Of a DNA stretch of 44,643 nucleotides, positions 36,861-44,561 are shown one piece after another (position 1 is the stretch's first letter; every line of letters starts with the position of its first letter). The DNA lies in NCBI RefSeq assembly GCF_016463645.1, contig NZ_JAEMQX010000022.1:1-44643 (forward strand), given 5' to 3'. The notes under the pieces are model-generated. The model saw only the letters and a program-made list of their open reading frames with translations, was not told the DNA's origin and ran no database searches. This stretch comes from Sphingopyxis sp. Lineage in GTDB: Bacteria; Pseudomonadota; Alphaproteobacteria; Sphingomonadales; Sphingomonadaceae. Made by a program: the position numbers and the translations under genes.

Positions 36861-39416
36861 CTATTCGGCGTCGGCCTTCTTCTTTGCCGGAGCCTTTTTT
36901 GCGGCGGGCTTTTTTGCCGCCGCCTTTTTCTTCGGCGCCGCTTTCTTCTTGCCCTTCGCCGGGCCCTTCGCGGCGCGCGCGTCGATCAGCGCGATCGCTT
37001 CTTCGAGCGTGAGCGTTGCCGGATCGGCGGTCTTGGGCAGCGTCGCATTGGTCGTACCGTCGGTGACATAAGGACCGAAGCGCCCTTCCATCAGCTTCAT
37101 CTCGCCGCCGCTCGTCGGGTGCGGGCCAAAGGTGTTGAGCGGCTCGGCCTTGGTCCGCCCGCGCCCGCCGCCCGCAGCCGCCTCGGCGATGCGTACCACT
37201 GCGGCGTTCATGCCGATGTCGAAGATTTCGGCGGTGCCCGTCAGCTTTGCATATTTTCCGTCGTGGAGCAGATAGGGGCCATAGCGCCCCAGCCCCGCCA
37301 TGATCGGCTTGCCGCTTTCGGGATGCACCCCGACCTCGCGCGGCAGGCTCAAAAGCCGCAGCGCATAATCAAGGTCGAAATCCTCGCCGGGGATATCCTT
37401 CGGGATCGACGAGCGTTTCGCTTCCTTGCCGTCGCCGAGCTGGATGTAAGGCCCAAAGCGCCCGCTGCGCTTCGTCACTTCCAGCCCGCTATCGGGATCG
37501 GTGCCCAGCGTCTCGGGGCCTGTGTCGGCGCCGTCGCTGCCACCCGGCTGCGCGAATTTCCGCGTGAACTTGCAGTCGGGATAGTTGCTGCATGCGATGA
37601 AAGGCCCGAACTTGCCGCCGCGCAGCGCGAGGCGCCCGGTACCGCAATTCGGGCAAAGGCGCGGGTCGCTGCCGTCGCCCTTGTCGGGAAAGAGATAGGG
37701 GCCGAGGAATTCGTCGAGCGCCGCGGTGATCTCCGACGGCTTCTGCTCCATCACCTCGCCGGTGCGCGGCTTGAAATCGCGCCAGAAGCGTTCGAGCACC
37801 GCCTGCCACTGCGCGCGGCCGCCCGACACGTCGTCGAGCTCTTCCTCGAGCCCGGCGGTGAAATCATAGCCGACATAGCGTTCGAAGAAGCGTTCGAGGA
37901 ACGCCGTCAGCAACCGCCCGCTCTCCTCGGGAATGAAGCGGTTCTTCTCGACCGTCACATAGGCGCGGTCCTTCAGCACCTGGAGGATCGACGCATAGGT
38001 CGACGGACGCCCGATACCGAGTTCTTCCATCTTCTTGACGAGGCTCGCTTCGGAATAACGCGGCGGCGGCTGCGTCTCGTGGCTTTCGACGTCGACCCCG
38101 GTCTTCGCGGGTGCGTCGCCCTTCGCCATCGCCGGCAGAAGGCGCGCGTCGTCGTCGTCGCCCGCGTCATCGCGGCTTTCGTCATAGAGCGCAAGGAAGC
38201 CCGGGAATTTCACGACCTGCCCGGTCGCACGCAGCACCGTCTTGCCGGTGCCATCGGAGAGGTCGACGCTGGTGCGTTCGAGCCGCGCCGACGCCATCTG
38301 GCTTGCGAGCGCGCGCTTCCAGATCAGCTCATAGAGCCGCGCATGATCGCCGCTGCCCGCCTTGTCCTTCGAAAAATCGGTCGGGCGGATCGCCTCGTGC
38401 GCTTCCTGCGCATTCTTCGCCTTGGTCTGATACTGGCGCGGCTGGTCGGGGACATAGCCACCATCGTAGCGCGTCGCGATCGCCTTGCGGGCGGCGCTGA
38501 TCGCGCTGCCGTCCATCTGGACGCCATCGGTACGCATATAGGTGATCGCGCCATCCTCGTAGAGCGCCTGCGCGATGCGCATCGTATGGCTCGCCGAGAA
38601 GCCCAATTTGCGTGCGGCTTCCTGCTGCAGCGTCGACGTCGTGAAGGGGGGCGGCGGGTTGCGCGTCAGCGGCTTGGTCTCGACCGCATCCACGGTGAAA
38701 TGGCCGGCCTTCACATCGGCCTCGGCGGCGCGCGCATCGGCTTCGCTGGTAATCGTCAGCCGCTCGATCTTGTCGCCCTTCCAACGGGAAAGCCGCGCCT
38801 TGAACGGCGTGCCGCCCATTTCGAACAGCCCGGTCACCGACCAGTATTGCTGCGCGACAAAGGCCTCGATCTCGCGTTCGCGCTCAACGACAAGCCGCAG
38901 CGCGACCGACTGCACCCGCCCCGCCGACTTTGCCCCGGGCAGCTTGCGCCACAGCACCGGCGACAGGGTAAAGCCGACGAGATAGTCGAGCGCGCGGCGC
39001 GCGCGGTACGCGTCGATCAGATCGGTATCGAGCTCGCGCGGATGCGCCATCGCGTCGGTCACCGCCTGCTTGGTGATCGCGTTGAAGGTCACGCGGTCGA
39101 CCGACTGCGGCAGTGCCTTTTTCGCGCGCAGCAATTCCTGCACGTGCCAGCTGATCGCCTCTCCCTCGCGATCAGGGTCGGTCGCGAGGATCAGTCGATC
39201 GGCAGTCTTGGCCGCATCCTGGATTTCCTTCATCCGCTTCGTCTTGTCGGGATAAAGCTGCCACAGCATCGCGAAGCCGTCGTCGGGATCGACCGAGCCG
39301 TCCTTGGGCGGCAGATCGCGGACATGACCGTAGCTCGCCAGAACCTTGAAATCGCGACCGAGATATTTCTCGATCGTTTTCGCCTTTGCGGGCGATTCCA
39401 CAATTACCAATTGCAT
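36861..39416 (-). CDS. topA: DNA topoisomerase I
   Basis: An 851-residue type IA topoisomerase that relaxes negative supercoils. TOPRIM: QLVIVESPAKAKTIEKYLG and DPDREGEAISWHVQ. The active-site Tyr lies near residue 293 in ITYMRTDG. One Cys4 zinc ribbon (LCPNCGTGRL and CSNYPDCKF, about residues 589-614) is followed by several GRFGPYIQLG-type repeats and a strongly basic Lys/Ala/Pro tail of about 40 residues. ATG 39416 begins MQLVIVES; a longer frame gives an unlikely N-terminus. Its weak GGGGAT Shine-Dalgarno lies inside one arm of a 14-bp inverted repeat (39424-39473), so translation may be structure-controlled. Confidence 0.96.
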   Translation of the reverse strand: MQLVIVESPAKAKTIEKYLGRDFKVLASYGHVRDLPPKDGSVDPDDGFAMLWQLYPDKTKRMKEIQDAAKTADRLILATDPDREGEAISWHVQELLRAKKALPQSVDRVTFNAITKQAVTDAMAHPRELDTDLIDAYRARRALDYLVGFTLSPVLWRKLPGAKSAGRVQSVALRLVVEREREIEAFVAQQYWSVTGLFEMGGTPFKARLSRWKGDKIERLTITSEADARAAEADVKAGHFTVDAVETKPLTRNPPPPFTTSTLQQEAARKLGFSASHTMRIAQALYEDGAITYMRTDGVQMDGSAISAARKAIATRYDGGYVPDQPRQYQTKAKNAQEAHEAIRPTDFSKDKAGSGDHARLYELIWKRALASQMASARLERTSVDLSDGTGKTVLRATGQVVKFPGFLALYDESRDDAGDDDDARLLPAMAKGDAPAKTGVDVESHETQPPPRYSEASLVKKMEELGIGRPSTYASILQVLKDRAYVTVEKNRFIPEESGRLLTAFLERFFERYVGYDFTAGLEEELDDVSGGRAQWQAVLERFWRDFKPRTGEVMEQKPSEITAALDEFLGPYLFPDKGDGSDPRLCPNCGTGRLALRGGKFGPFIACSNYPDCKFTRKFAQPGGSDGADTGPETLGTDPDSGLEVTKRSGRFGPYIQLGDGKEAKRSSIPKDIPGEDFDLDYALRLLSLPREVGVHPESGKPIMAGLGRYGPYLLHDGKYAKLTGTAEIFDIGMNAAVVRIAEAAAGGGRGRTKAEPLNTFGPHPTSGGEMKLMEGRFGPYVTDGTTNATLPKTADPATLTLEEAIALIDARAAKGPAKGKKKAAPKKKAAAKKPAAKKAPAKKKADAE

Positions 39417-39423
39417 TAAAATA

Positions 39424-39473
39424 CTATCCCCGTCACCGGCTCTCACATGTACGCGCGAGGGTGGCGGGGATAG
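39424..39473 (-). promoter_or_regulatory. Long inverted repeat overlapping the topA ribosome-binding site
   Basis: CTATCCCCGTCACC (39424-39437) and GGTGGCGGGGATAG (39460-39473) pair over 14 positions with one mismatch around a 22-nt loop; an inner CTC/GAG can extend it. In the topA message the arm nearer the gene contains GGGGAT, the only Shine-Dalgarno candidate, ending about 10 nt before the ATG. Folding would hide it. Just beyond lies a second small hairpin, GCTTGA-TTCCG-TCAAGC (39473-39489). It may alternatively be an attenuator after the VWA gene, but no T-run sits at the correct distance. Confidence 0.6.
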
Positions 39474-39500
39474 CTTGATTCCGTCAAGCCGGATTTTTCC

Positions 39501-41054
39501 TTACCCGTTCTGCCATTTGAAATCGGCGGGCAGGATACATTTCCCGGCGTCATATTTGCCGACGCTGCGGATGATCTCATTGGCTTCCGGCTCGATCCGG
39601 CGCCCGCTGATCTGGCTGTCGATCACGCGGCGGACGAGGGCGTCGAGGCGGGTGACGAGGTAGCAGTCGATCGCCGGCGGCGCGTGCGGATTGCCGACGC
39701 CGCTGTCGTCGGTCAGGAACAGATAGCGCGACTGGGTCGCCGCCGCCATCGCGCGCATCGCATATTCGGCCTTGTCGGCGACACCCGACGCGGCGACCGG
39801 GGTGATATGGATGCGCTTGGCGCGCGCCGCCTCCGCAGCCGTCCAGGTGCGCCCGAACTTGTCGTCGTGCGGCGGCGCGTCAGCGACGAGCAGCAGCGAC
39901 TTCACCGCGTCGGGGCGCCAGTCCTGTCCCACCGCGCGGATCAATGCCTGATCCATCGCCTCGGGATAATCGCCGCCGCCGTTCGCCTGTTGCTGCGCGA
40001 GCGCGCCCTGCACGCGCCCGATGTCGCGGTCGAAGGCGATCGTGCGCGTGACATAATCGTCGCCGAGATCGCGATAGAAGACGAAGCCGATGCGGATGTC
40101 GAGATCACGATGCTTCGCGGTGATCGCGCCGATGATCGACCGGAGTTCGGCCTGCAGATAGTTGATCTCGTCGCCCATGCTCCCCGTCGTATCGACGACG
40201 AGCATCAGATCGAGCTTCGTTGCCTTCGTCGCCGCCTGACTGGCGGTCAGCCCGACGGTCTGACCGCCGTGCGCGTCGGCAACGAGCACGGGCCGTGCAT
40301 CGGCGATGGTGCGGCCGCCCTTGCGCGCCGCGACGGTGATCCGTTCGCTCAGCCGGTCGAGGCCCGGGAAGAACACCGCGCTGCCGTCCGCCTGCGTCGC
40401 CATGGTGATGCTGTTGCCGTCGGAGCACGTCACGACGACGTCGGCAAAGGGGATCGGCTGGCCGCTGCGATCGTTGACCTTGACCGTCACGATGCGCGTG
40501 GTGTCGACCCGCGGCAGGCTCCGGACTTCCTGCCCCAGATCGCCGCTGCGGTTCACATAGGCGGCGTAGAGTTCCGGATTGAGCAGATCGTCATGTTCGC
40601 CCGCGGTCAGGATCCCCGACTGCGGTTGAGGCTGTGGATAGGGGCGCGGCGGCACGATGCCGGGGCTGACGCGCGCATGATCGGATGACGAGCCGGGCGT
40701 CGGAAGCGCCTCGGCGGGGGCACTCTTGCTCGCCCCTCCATCCGCACGCGCGCCGGTTACCACGACCTCTGCAGCGTCGCCCGCATAGGATGGCGGTGGC
40801 GGTGCCATCGGGGGAGGCGGCGGCGGGGCCGGCATCGCTTCCTCGCTTTCGGCCGGGCTTCCCCGTGTCTTGATGCCGCCATTGTCTTGCTGCTGCGGCC
40901 GCGCCTCGGGTTCCAGCCGCGGCAAGGGTGCGGCGTTGCGGCAGAAGCCCTGGTCGGGGGCGGGCCGCGACTGCGCCATCGCGAGCGGGATCGGCGCGGG
41001 CCCCGATGCCAGCACCGCAACCATCGTCACGCCTGTCAGGAAACGGTTTCGCAT
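39501..41054 (-). CDS. Secreted VWA-domain protein with TonB-box-like segment
   Basis: A 517-residue exported protein. A signal peptide ends PLAMAQ near residue 27. A Pro-rich, low-complexity stretch (PAPPPPPPMAPPPPS) follows. Residues about 93-102 read AEVVVTGARA, very like the TonB box of sphingomonad receptors. A second low-complexity linker leads to a carboxypeptidase-regulatory-like beta domain (VTVKVNDRSGQPIPFADVVV, about 185-242). The VWA domain has a complete MIDAS start DTTGSMGDE near residue 286. GGGGAG lies 8 nt before ATG 41054. It sits between dprA and topA, a position usually without a gene. The function is unknown. Confidence 0.85.
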   Translation of the reverse strand: MRNRFLTGVTMVAVLASGPAPIPLAMAQSRPAPDQGFCRNAAPLPRLEPEARPQQQDNGGIKTRGSPAESEEAMPAPPPPPPMAPPPPSYAGDAAEVVVTGARADGGASKSAPAEALPTPGSSSDHARVSPGIVPPRPYPQPQPQSGILTAGEHDDLLNPELYAAYVNRSGDLGQEVRSLPRVDTTRIVTVKVNDRSGQPIPFADVVVTCSDGNSITMATQADGSAVFFPGLDRLSERITVAARKGGRTIADARPVLVADAHGGQTVGLTASQAATKATKLDLMLVVDTTGSMGDEINYLQAELRSIIGAITAKHRDLDIRIGFVFYRDLGDDYVTRTIAFDRDIGRVQGALAQQQANGGGDYPEAMDQALIRAVGQDWRPDAVKSLLLVADAPPHDDKFGRTWTAAEAARAKRIHITPVAASGVADKAEYAMRAMAAATQSRYLFLTDDSGVGNPHAPPAIDCYLVTRLDALVRRVIDSQISGRRIEPEANEIIRSVGKYDAGKCILPADFKWQNG

Positions 41055-41104
41055 CAGCAAACTCCCCGCCATGTGATACAATATCATCTGCGTGCGGCTC
41101 AGTC

Positions 41105-41126
41105 GCTGAACCGTGGCTGAACCGGG
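41105..41126. promoter_or_regulatory. Tandem 11-bp direct repeat GCTGAACCGKG upstream of the VWA gene
   Basis: GCTGAACCGTG is followed directly by GCTGAACCGGG, giving two copies exactly one helical turn apart, 51-72 bp upstream of the VWA gene start and shortly before the end of dprA. OmpR/PhoB-type response regulators bind direct repeats with this 11-bp periodicity. An envelope-stress regulator would suit a secreted protein. Inference from geometry only. Confidence 0.4.
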
Positions 41127-41168
41127 CCGAAGCGTGACCTTGTCGAAACTTCTCGCCCTATCAGGCCG

Positions 41169-42254
41169 TCAGATGAGCGAAATCTTCGCTCCGGCATGGC
41201 GTTCGACCCGGCCCGCAAGCTCGAGTTCGAGCAGCATGAGCTGGACCGTCGAGGCGTCCTGCCCCGACTGGCGCACCAACTCGTCGATCGCGACCGGCGT
41301 AGGGCCCAGCAGGTCGATCATCGACCGGCGTTCGCCCTCGCCTACCTCAGCCGGCGCGGCGGCCGCGACGTAACGCTGAACGGGCTCCCGCACCATTCGC
41401 GCGTCGATCGGACCGACCGCCTCGATGACATCGTCGACCGTCTGGATCAGCGTCGCACCCTCGCGGATCAGCAGATTGCAGCCTTGCGCGCGCGGGTCGA
41501 GCGGCGAGCCGGGTACCGCCATCACCTCGCGTCCGTAATCGCCCGCGCGGCGCGCGGTGATCAGCGACCCCGATCGCGGCGCCGCCTCGATGACCACCGT
41601 TCCGTGAGCGATCCCGGCGATGATCCGGTTACGCGACGGGAAGTGGCGCGCGAGCGGCTCGGTGCCCGGCGGCTGTTCGGCGATCAGCAACTGGTCGCTG
41701 GCGATCTTTTCCTGCAAGGCGGCATTTTCCGGCGGGAAAGCGATGTCGATCCCGCTCGCGATTATGCCCGCTGTCGATCCACCAAGCGCGCCGATGTGGG
41801 CGGCGGTGTCGACACCGCGCGCAAGTCCGCTGATGACGGTCACATCGCGCGTCGCAAGGTCTGCGGCGAGCTGGCGAGCAAAACGGCATGCCGCTGCCGA
41901 TGCATTGCGCGCGCCGACGATTGCGACGCAGGGACGGCGCAGCATCGCGGGATCCCCGCGCACGATTACCACCGGGGGTGCGTCCTCGACCTCGCGCAGC
42001 ATCGACGAATAATCGCCCTCGTCACTGAAGATGTGCCGCGCGCCAAGCGCCGCCACCCGATCGATCTCGCGCTCGGCGACCTCGATCGGCGCGATCCGTG
42101 CCTTGCCCGCCCCGCCGCGCAAAACCAGATCGGGTAGCGCGTCGAGCGCGGCCTCGCCCGAACCGAAGCGGGACATCAATTGATGCCAGCTGACCGGCCC
42201 CACATGCGGCGTGCGGATCAGCCGCAGGCGCGCCAGCCGTTCGGCATGGTTCAC
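41169..42254 (-). CDS. dprA: DNA-processing protein DprA
   Basis: A 361-residue protein that loads RecA on incoming single-stranded DNA during transformation. An N-terminal SAM-like region (LRLIRTPHVGPVSWHQLMSR) precedes the Rossmann DprA domain with VAIVGARNASAAACRFARQL, VISGLARGVDTAAHIGAL, FPSRNRIIAGIAHGTVVIEA and SLITARRAGDYGREVMAVPG. The C-terminal winged-helix DML1 domain ends the protein. The start is GTG 42254, overlapping the plsY stop (GTGA); the next in-frame ATG would remove the N-terminal helices. No other competence genes are in the window, and natural competence is not implied by dprA alone. Confidence 0.95.
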   Translation of the reverse strand: MNHAERLARLRLIRTPHVGPVSWHQLMSRFGSGEAALDALPDLVLRGGAGKARIAPIEVAEREIDRVAALGARHIFSDEGDYSSMLREVEDAPPVVIVRGDPAMLRRPCVAIVGARNASAAACRFARQLAADLATRDVTVISGLARGVDTAAHIGALGGSTAGIIASGIDIAFPPENAALQEKIASDQLLIAEQPPGTEPLARHFPSRNRIIAGIAHGTVVIEAAPRSGSLITARRAGDYGREVMAVPGSPLDPRAQGCNLLIREGATLIQTVDDVIEAVGPIDARMVREPVQRYVAAAAPAEVGEGERRSMIDLLGPTPVAIDELVRQSGQDASTVQLMLLELELAGRVERHAGAKISLI

Positions 42255-42847
42255 GCCTTCCTGCCGCCTATGCGTGGCTCGGTTCCCGCGCGAAGCCGCG
42301 CGATATTCTCGCGATGTCGCCAAAGCACTATGATCGCCAGGCCGGAAAGGCCCGCCGCATGGACCGGATAGCCGAACGCGAGCGCGGCGATCGGCGCCGA
42401 GATCGCACCGAGCATCCCGCCGAGCGACGATATGCGGAACAACAGAACCGCGCCGAGCCACACGGCGGCGAACACAAGCCCGATCGGCCATGCCAGCGCG
42501 AGCGCGAGCCCGAGCAGCGTCGCAACCCCCTTTCCGCCGCGGAAACTGAGCCATACCGGATAGCAATGGCCGATCATCGCCGCCGCGCCTGCGATCATCG
42601 CCGCATGCTCGCCGAGTTCGGGAACGAAGTGGCGCGCGAGCAGCACCGCGACCGCACCCTTGGCGCCGTCGAGGATCAGCGTCGCCGCCGCCAGCCCCTT
42701 GCGCCCGGTGCGCAGCACATTGGTCGCGCCGATATTGCCCGACCCGATCCGGCGCAGATCGCCCGCACCGAACAGCCGCGTCAGAATGACGCCGAACGGG
42801 ATCGAACCGAGAAGATAGCCGACGGCGGCCAGCAAGAATATCGTCAT
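42251..42847 (-). CDS. plsY: Glycerol-3-phosphate acyltransferase PlsY
   Basis: A 198-residue polytopic inner-membrane enzyme that acylates glycerol-3-phosphate from acyl-phosphate, the first step of phospholipid synthesis. Conserved loops are visible: LLGSIPFGVILTRLFGAGDL, RRIGSGNIGATNVLRTGRKG, LDGAKGAVAVLLAR and SFRGGKGVATLLG. About five transmembrane segments alternate with them. ATG 42847 begins MTIFLLAAVGYLL; an upstream ATG at 42895 would add a polar extension not typical of the family. It overlaps dprA by 4 bp, the common plsY-dprA order of alphaproteobacteria, and is divergent from murI. Confidence 0.95.
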   Translation of the reverse strand: MTIFLLAAVGYLLGSIPFGVILTRLFGAGDLRRIGSGNIGATNVLRTGRKGLAAATLILDGAKGAVAVLLARHFVPELGEHAAMIAGAAAMIGHCYPVWLSFRGGKGVATLLGLALALAWPIGLVFAAVWLGAVLLFRISSLGGMLGAISAPIAALAFGYPVHAAGLSGLAIIVLWRHRENIARLRAGTEPRIGGRKA

Positions 42848-42910
42848 GAAAACCCCGCTCCGTTTCCCGCTATGTGGCGCCGTTGGCGAAAGCAATCAAC
42901 GGCTTCGAAG

Positions 42911-42938
42911 GCTATCGCTCCCAAAATGGATCGATAGC
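42911..42938. promoter_or_regulatory. Inverted repeat GCTATCG-N14-CGATAGC between plsY and murI
   Basis: Two perfect 7-bp arms flank 14 bp (with an inner CC...GG pair) in the 133-bp divergent gap, 43 bp upstream of murI and 64 bp upstream of plsY. It is suited to a shared operator controlling cell-wall and membrane precursor genes, or to a hairpin in one leader. No known consensus is matched. Confidence 0.4.
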
Positions 42939-42980
42939 TCGCCCATTGAGGACGGTGAAAGGCGCTGCTAGGCGCAGGGC

Positions 42981-43784
42981 ATGCTGCCCGCACCCGACGC
43001 GCCCATCCTCTTCTTCGACAGCGGCCTCGGCGGGCTCACCGTCCTCGGCCCCACCCGCGTCCTCCTGCCGACGGCGCCGATCGTCTATGCCGCCGACTAT
43101 GCCGGCCTGCCCTATGGCGAGAAGAGCAATGAGGAACTCGCCGCGCGCGTCCCGGCGCTGCTCGGTCGGCTCGCCGAGCGCTACCAGCCGCGGCTCGCCG
43201 TCATCGCGTGCAACACCGCGTCGACGATCGCGCTCGCGCATGTCCGCGCCGCGCTGGACCTGCCGATCGTCGGCACCGTGCCCGCGATCAAGCCCGCGGC
43301 CGAAATGACCCGCAGCGGCGTCATCGGCGTGCTCGGCACCGAAGCGACGGTGCGCCAGCCCTATGTCGACGACCTGAGCGCCCGCTTTGCCGCGGGCAAG
43401 ACCGTGCTCCGCCACGGCAGCCCCGGCCTCGTGACCGGTGCGGAGGCCAAGCTTCGCGGTGAGGTCGTCGATCCCGAAGTGATCGCACGCGCCGTCGCGG
43501 GCCTGCGCGATCAGCCCGGCGGCGACGCGATGGACGTCGTCGTCCTCGCCTGCACCCATTTCCCGCTGCTGCAGAACGAATTGCAGGTCGCCGTTGGCCC
43601 GAACGTCCGATTGATCGACGGTGCCGAGGGAATCGCCCGGCGCATCGCCCATTTGACCGAGGGCCAGCGCTGGCCCGTCAAAGCCTCTCCCGGTATCGCG
43701 GTGTTCACCCGCAGCGAGAACAATCCTCCCCCGCCGCTGGCCGCGCTCATGCCCTATGGCATCGGGACGATCGAAACCGTCTAG
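42981..43784 (+). CDS. murI: Glutamate racemase
   Basis: A 267-residue cofactor-independent racemase making D-glutamate for peptidoglycan. The two catalytic Cys are Cys77 in VIACNTASTIAL and Cys191 in VVLACTHFPLL. The opening FFDSGLGGLTVLGPTR is the substrate-binding Asp/Ser region, and YAADYAGLPYGEKS follows. ATG 42981 follows GGCGCAGGGC. It is one of two cell-wall racemase genes in the window (alr at 10803). The end of the gene lies 16 bp from the convergent secreted protein gene. Family and length are standard. Confidence 0.95.
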   Translation: MLPAPDAPILFFDSGLGGLTVLGPTRVLLPTAPIVYAADYAGLPYGEKSNEELAARVPALLGRLAERYQPRLAVIACNTASTIALAHVRAALDLPIVGTVPAIKPAAEMTRSGVIGVLGTEATVRQPYVDDLSARFAAGKTVLRHGSPGLVTGAEAKLRGEVVDPEVIARAVAGLRDQPGGDAMDVVVLACTHFPLLQNELQVAVGPNVRLIDGAEGIARRIAHLTEGQRWPVKASPGIAVFTRSENNPPPPLAALMPYGIGTIETV

Positions 43785-43799
43785 GGCCGGAACCGGTGC

Positions 43800-44324
43800 C
43801 TATTCGGCGCCATCGGCACACGACCCGAGCCAGGCGCGATCCTCGGGCGCTGGTCCCTTATCGCCTGTGGACCGCACGCGCGGGGTTCCCGATCGACGCG
43901 TCACGCCGGTGCAACTCGTCGAATCGGCGCCCGACGCCGCGAACAGCCGCCCGTCGCACACGAACAATTTTTCGTCCGACCTCCCCCAACCGACATTTTC
44001 CGCGCCATCGGGCGCGCGGCCCGCGCAATAGGTGTCGGTCTCCGATCCGGGATCCCCGCAGATTTTCTCGATATGCGCGACATTCGCCTTCACCGTTCCG
44101 ACGAACCGCTGTTCGTAATAGGCGTTGGTCGCGAAATAGCCCTGCAGGCCGCACACGCGTTCCCCGCGCTGCGCCAGCACCGTGTAATCGCAGACCTCGG
44201 CGCCCTGATATGTCTCGCAGGACATCCATGCGCCCTCGAACGGCGCCGGCGCCAGCGCGGGTGCCGGGGTTGTCGCAGACAGCCCCGCAGCGATCGACAG
44301 AATGGCAGCCATGGCAAGGCGCAT
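43800..44324 (-). CDS. Secreted cysteine-containing protein of unknown function
   Basis: A 174-residue exported protein. A signal peptide (MRLAMAAILSIAAGLSATTP, cleavage about residue 25) is followed by PFEGAWMSCETYQGAEVCDY. The mature part has about nine Cys, enough for several disulfides, and ends PEDRAWLGSCADGAE. The start is ATG 44324, with AAGGAAAT 8 nt upstream; an in-frame ATG at 44342 adds six residues and lacks a ribosome-binding site. I recognise no family. It is divergent from hemA across 237 bp and may share its control region. Confidence 0.75.
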   Translation of the reverse strand: MRLAMAAILSIAAGLSATTPAPALAPAPFEGAWMSCETYQGAEVCDYTVLAQRGERVCGLQGYFATNAYYEQRFVGTVKANVAHIEKICGDPGSETDTYCAGRAPDGAENVGWGRSDEKLFVCDGRLFAASGADSTSCTGVTRRSGTPRVRSTGDKGPAPEDRAWLGSCADGAE

Positions 44325-44426
44325 ATCGATATTTCCTTTCATTCGTTCGCGCCCTGTACATCGGGGGCGAGCAGCAGGCCAGCGATGCGATCGATCACAG
44401 GCGCGGGTAATTCGATGCGGACCGAT

Positions 44427-44461
44427 AGGACAATTTGTCCTGGTGCTGCGAATCGTTCGCA
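44427..44461. promoter_or_regulatory. Two perfect palindromes 20 bp apart upstream of hemA
   Basis: AGGACAA-T-TTGTCCT (44427-44441) and TGCGAA-TCG-TTCGCA (44447-44461) are both perfect palindromes of 15 bp. Their centres (44434 and 44454) are 20 bp apart, two helical turns on one DNA face. They lie 101-135 bp upstream of the hemA start and about 103-137 bp upstream of the divergent secreted protein start. A redox, haem or iron regulator of hemA is the obvious hypothesis; neither sequence matches an FNR box or an iron-rhodo-box that I know. Confidence 0.5.
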
Positions 44462-44561
44462 CTGGCATTCCGCGCTTTTCGGCGTTATTGGCCCGCATGT
44501 TAATAGCCGCCAGGGGAGCGGCGCCCAGAGCTTGACTGGCACCTGACTGCGGGGCTGAAAC

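Noticed and set aside
36861..36975. Lys/Ala repeat tract at the end of topA as a tandem DNA repeat or phase-variable locus
   Set aside because: The units vary at nucleotide level and the basic tail is a normal feature of alphaproteobacterial topoisomerase I.
36732..39419. Reading frame of about 895 codons on the plus strand opposite topA
   Set aside because: It mirrors topA codon by codon, is rich in Arg, Ala and His as antisense frames of GC-rich genes are, and has no recognisable domain. topA is certain on the other strand.
39473..39495. GCTTGA-TTCCG-TCAAGC followed by ATTTTT as a plus-strand intrinsic terminator
   Set aside because: No plus-strand gene ends nearby; the region is the topA leader on the minus strand. 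The T-run is on the wrong strand for the VWA gene.
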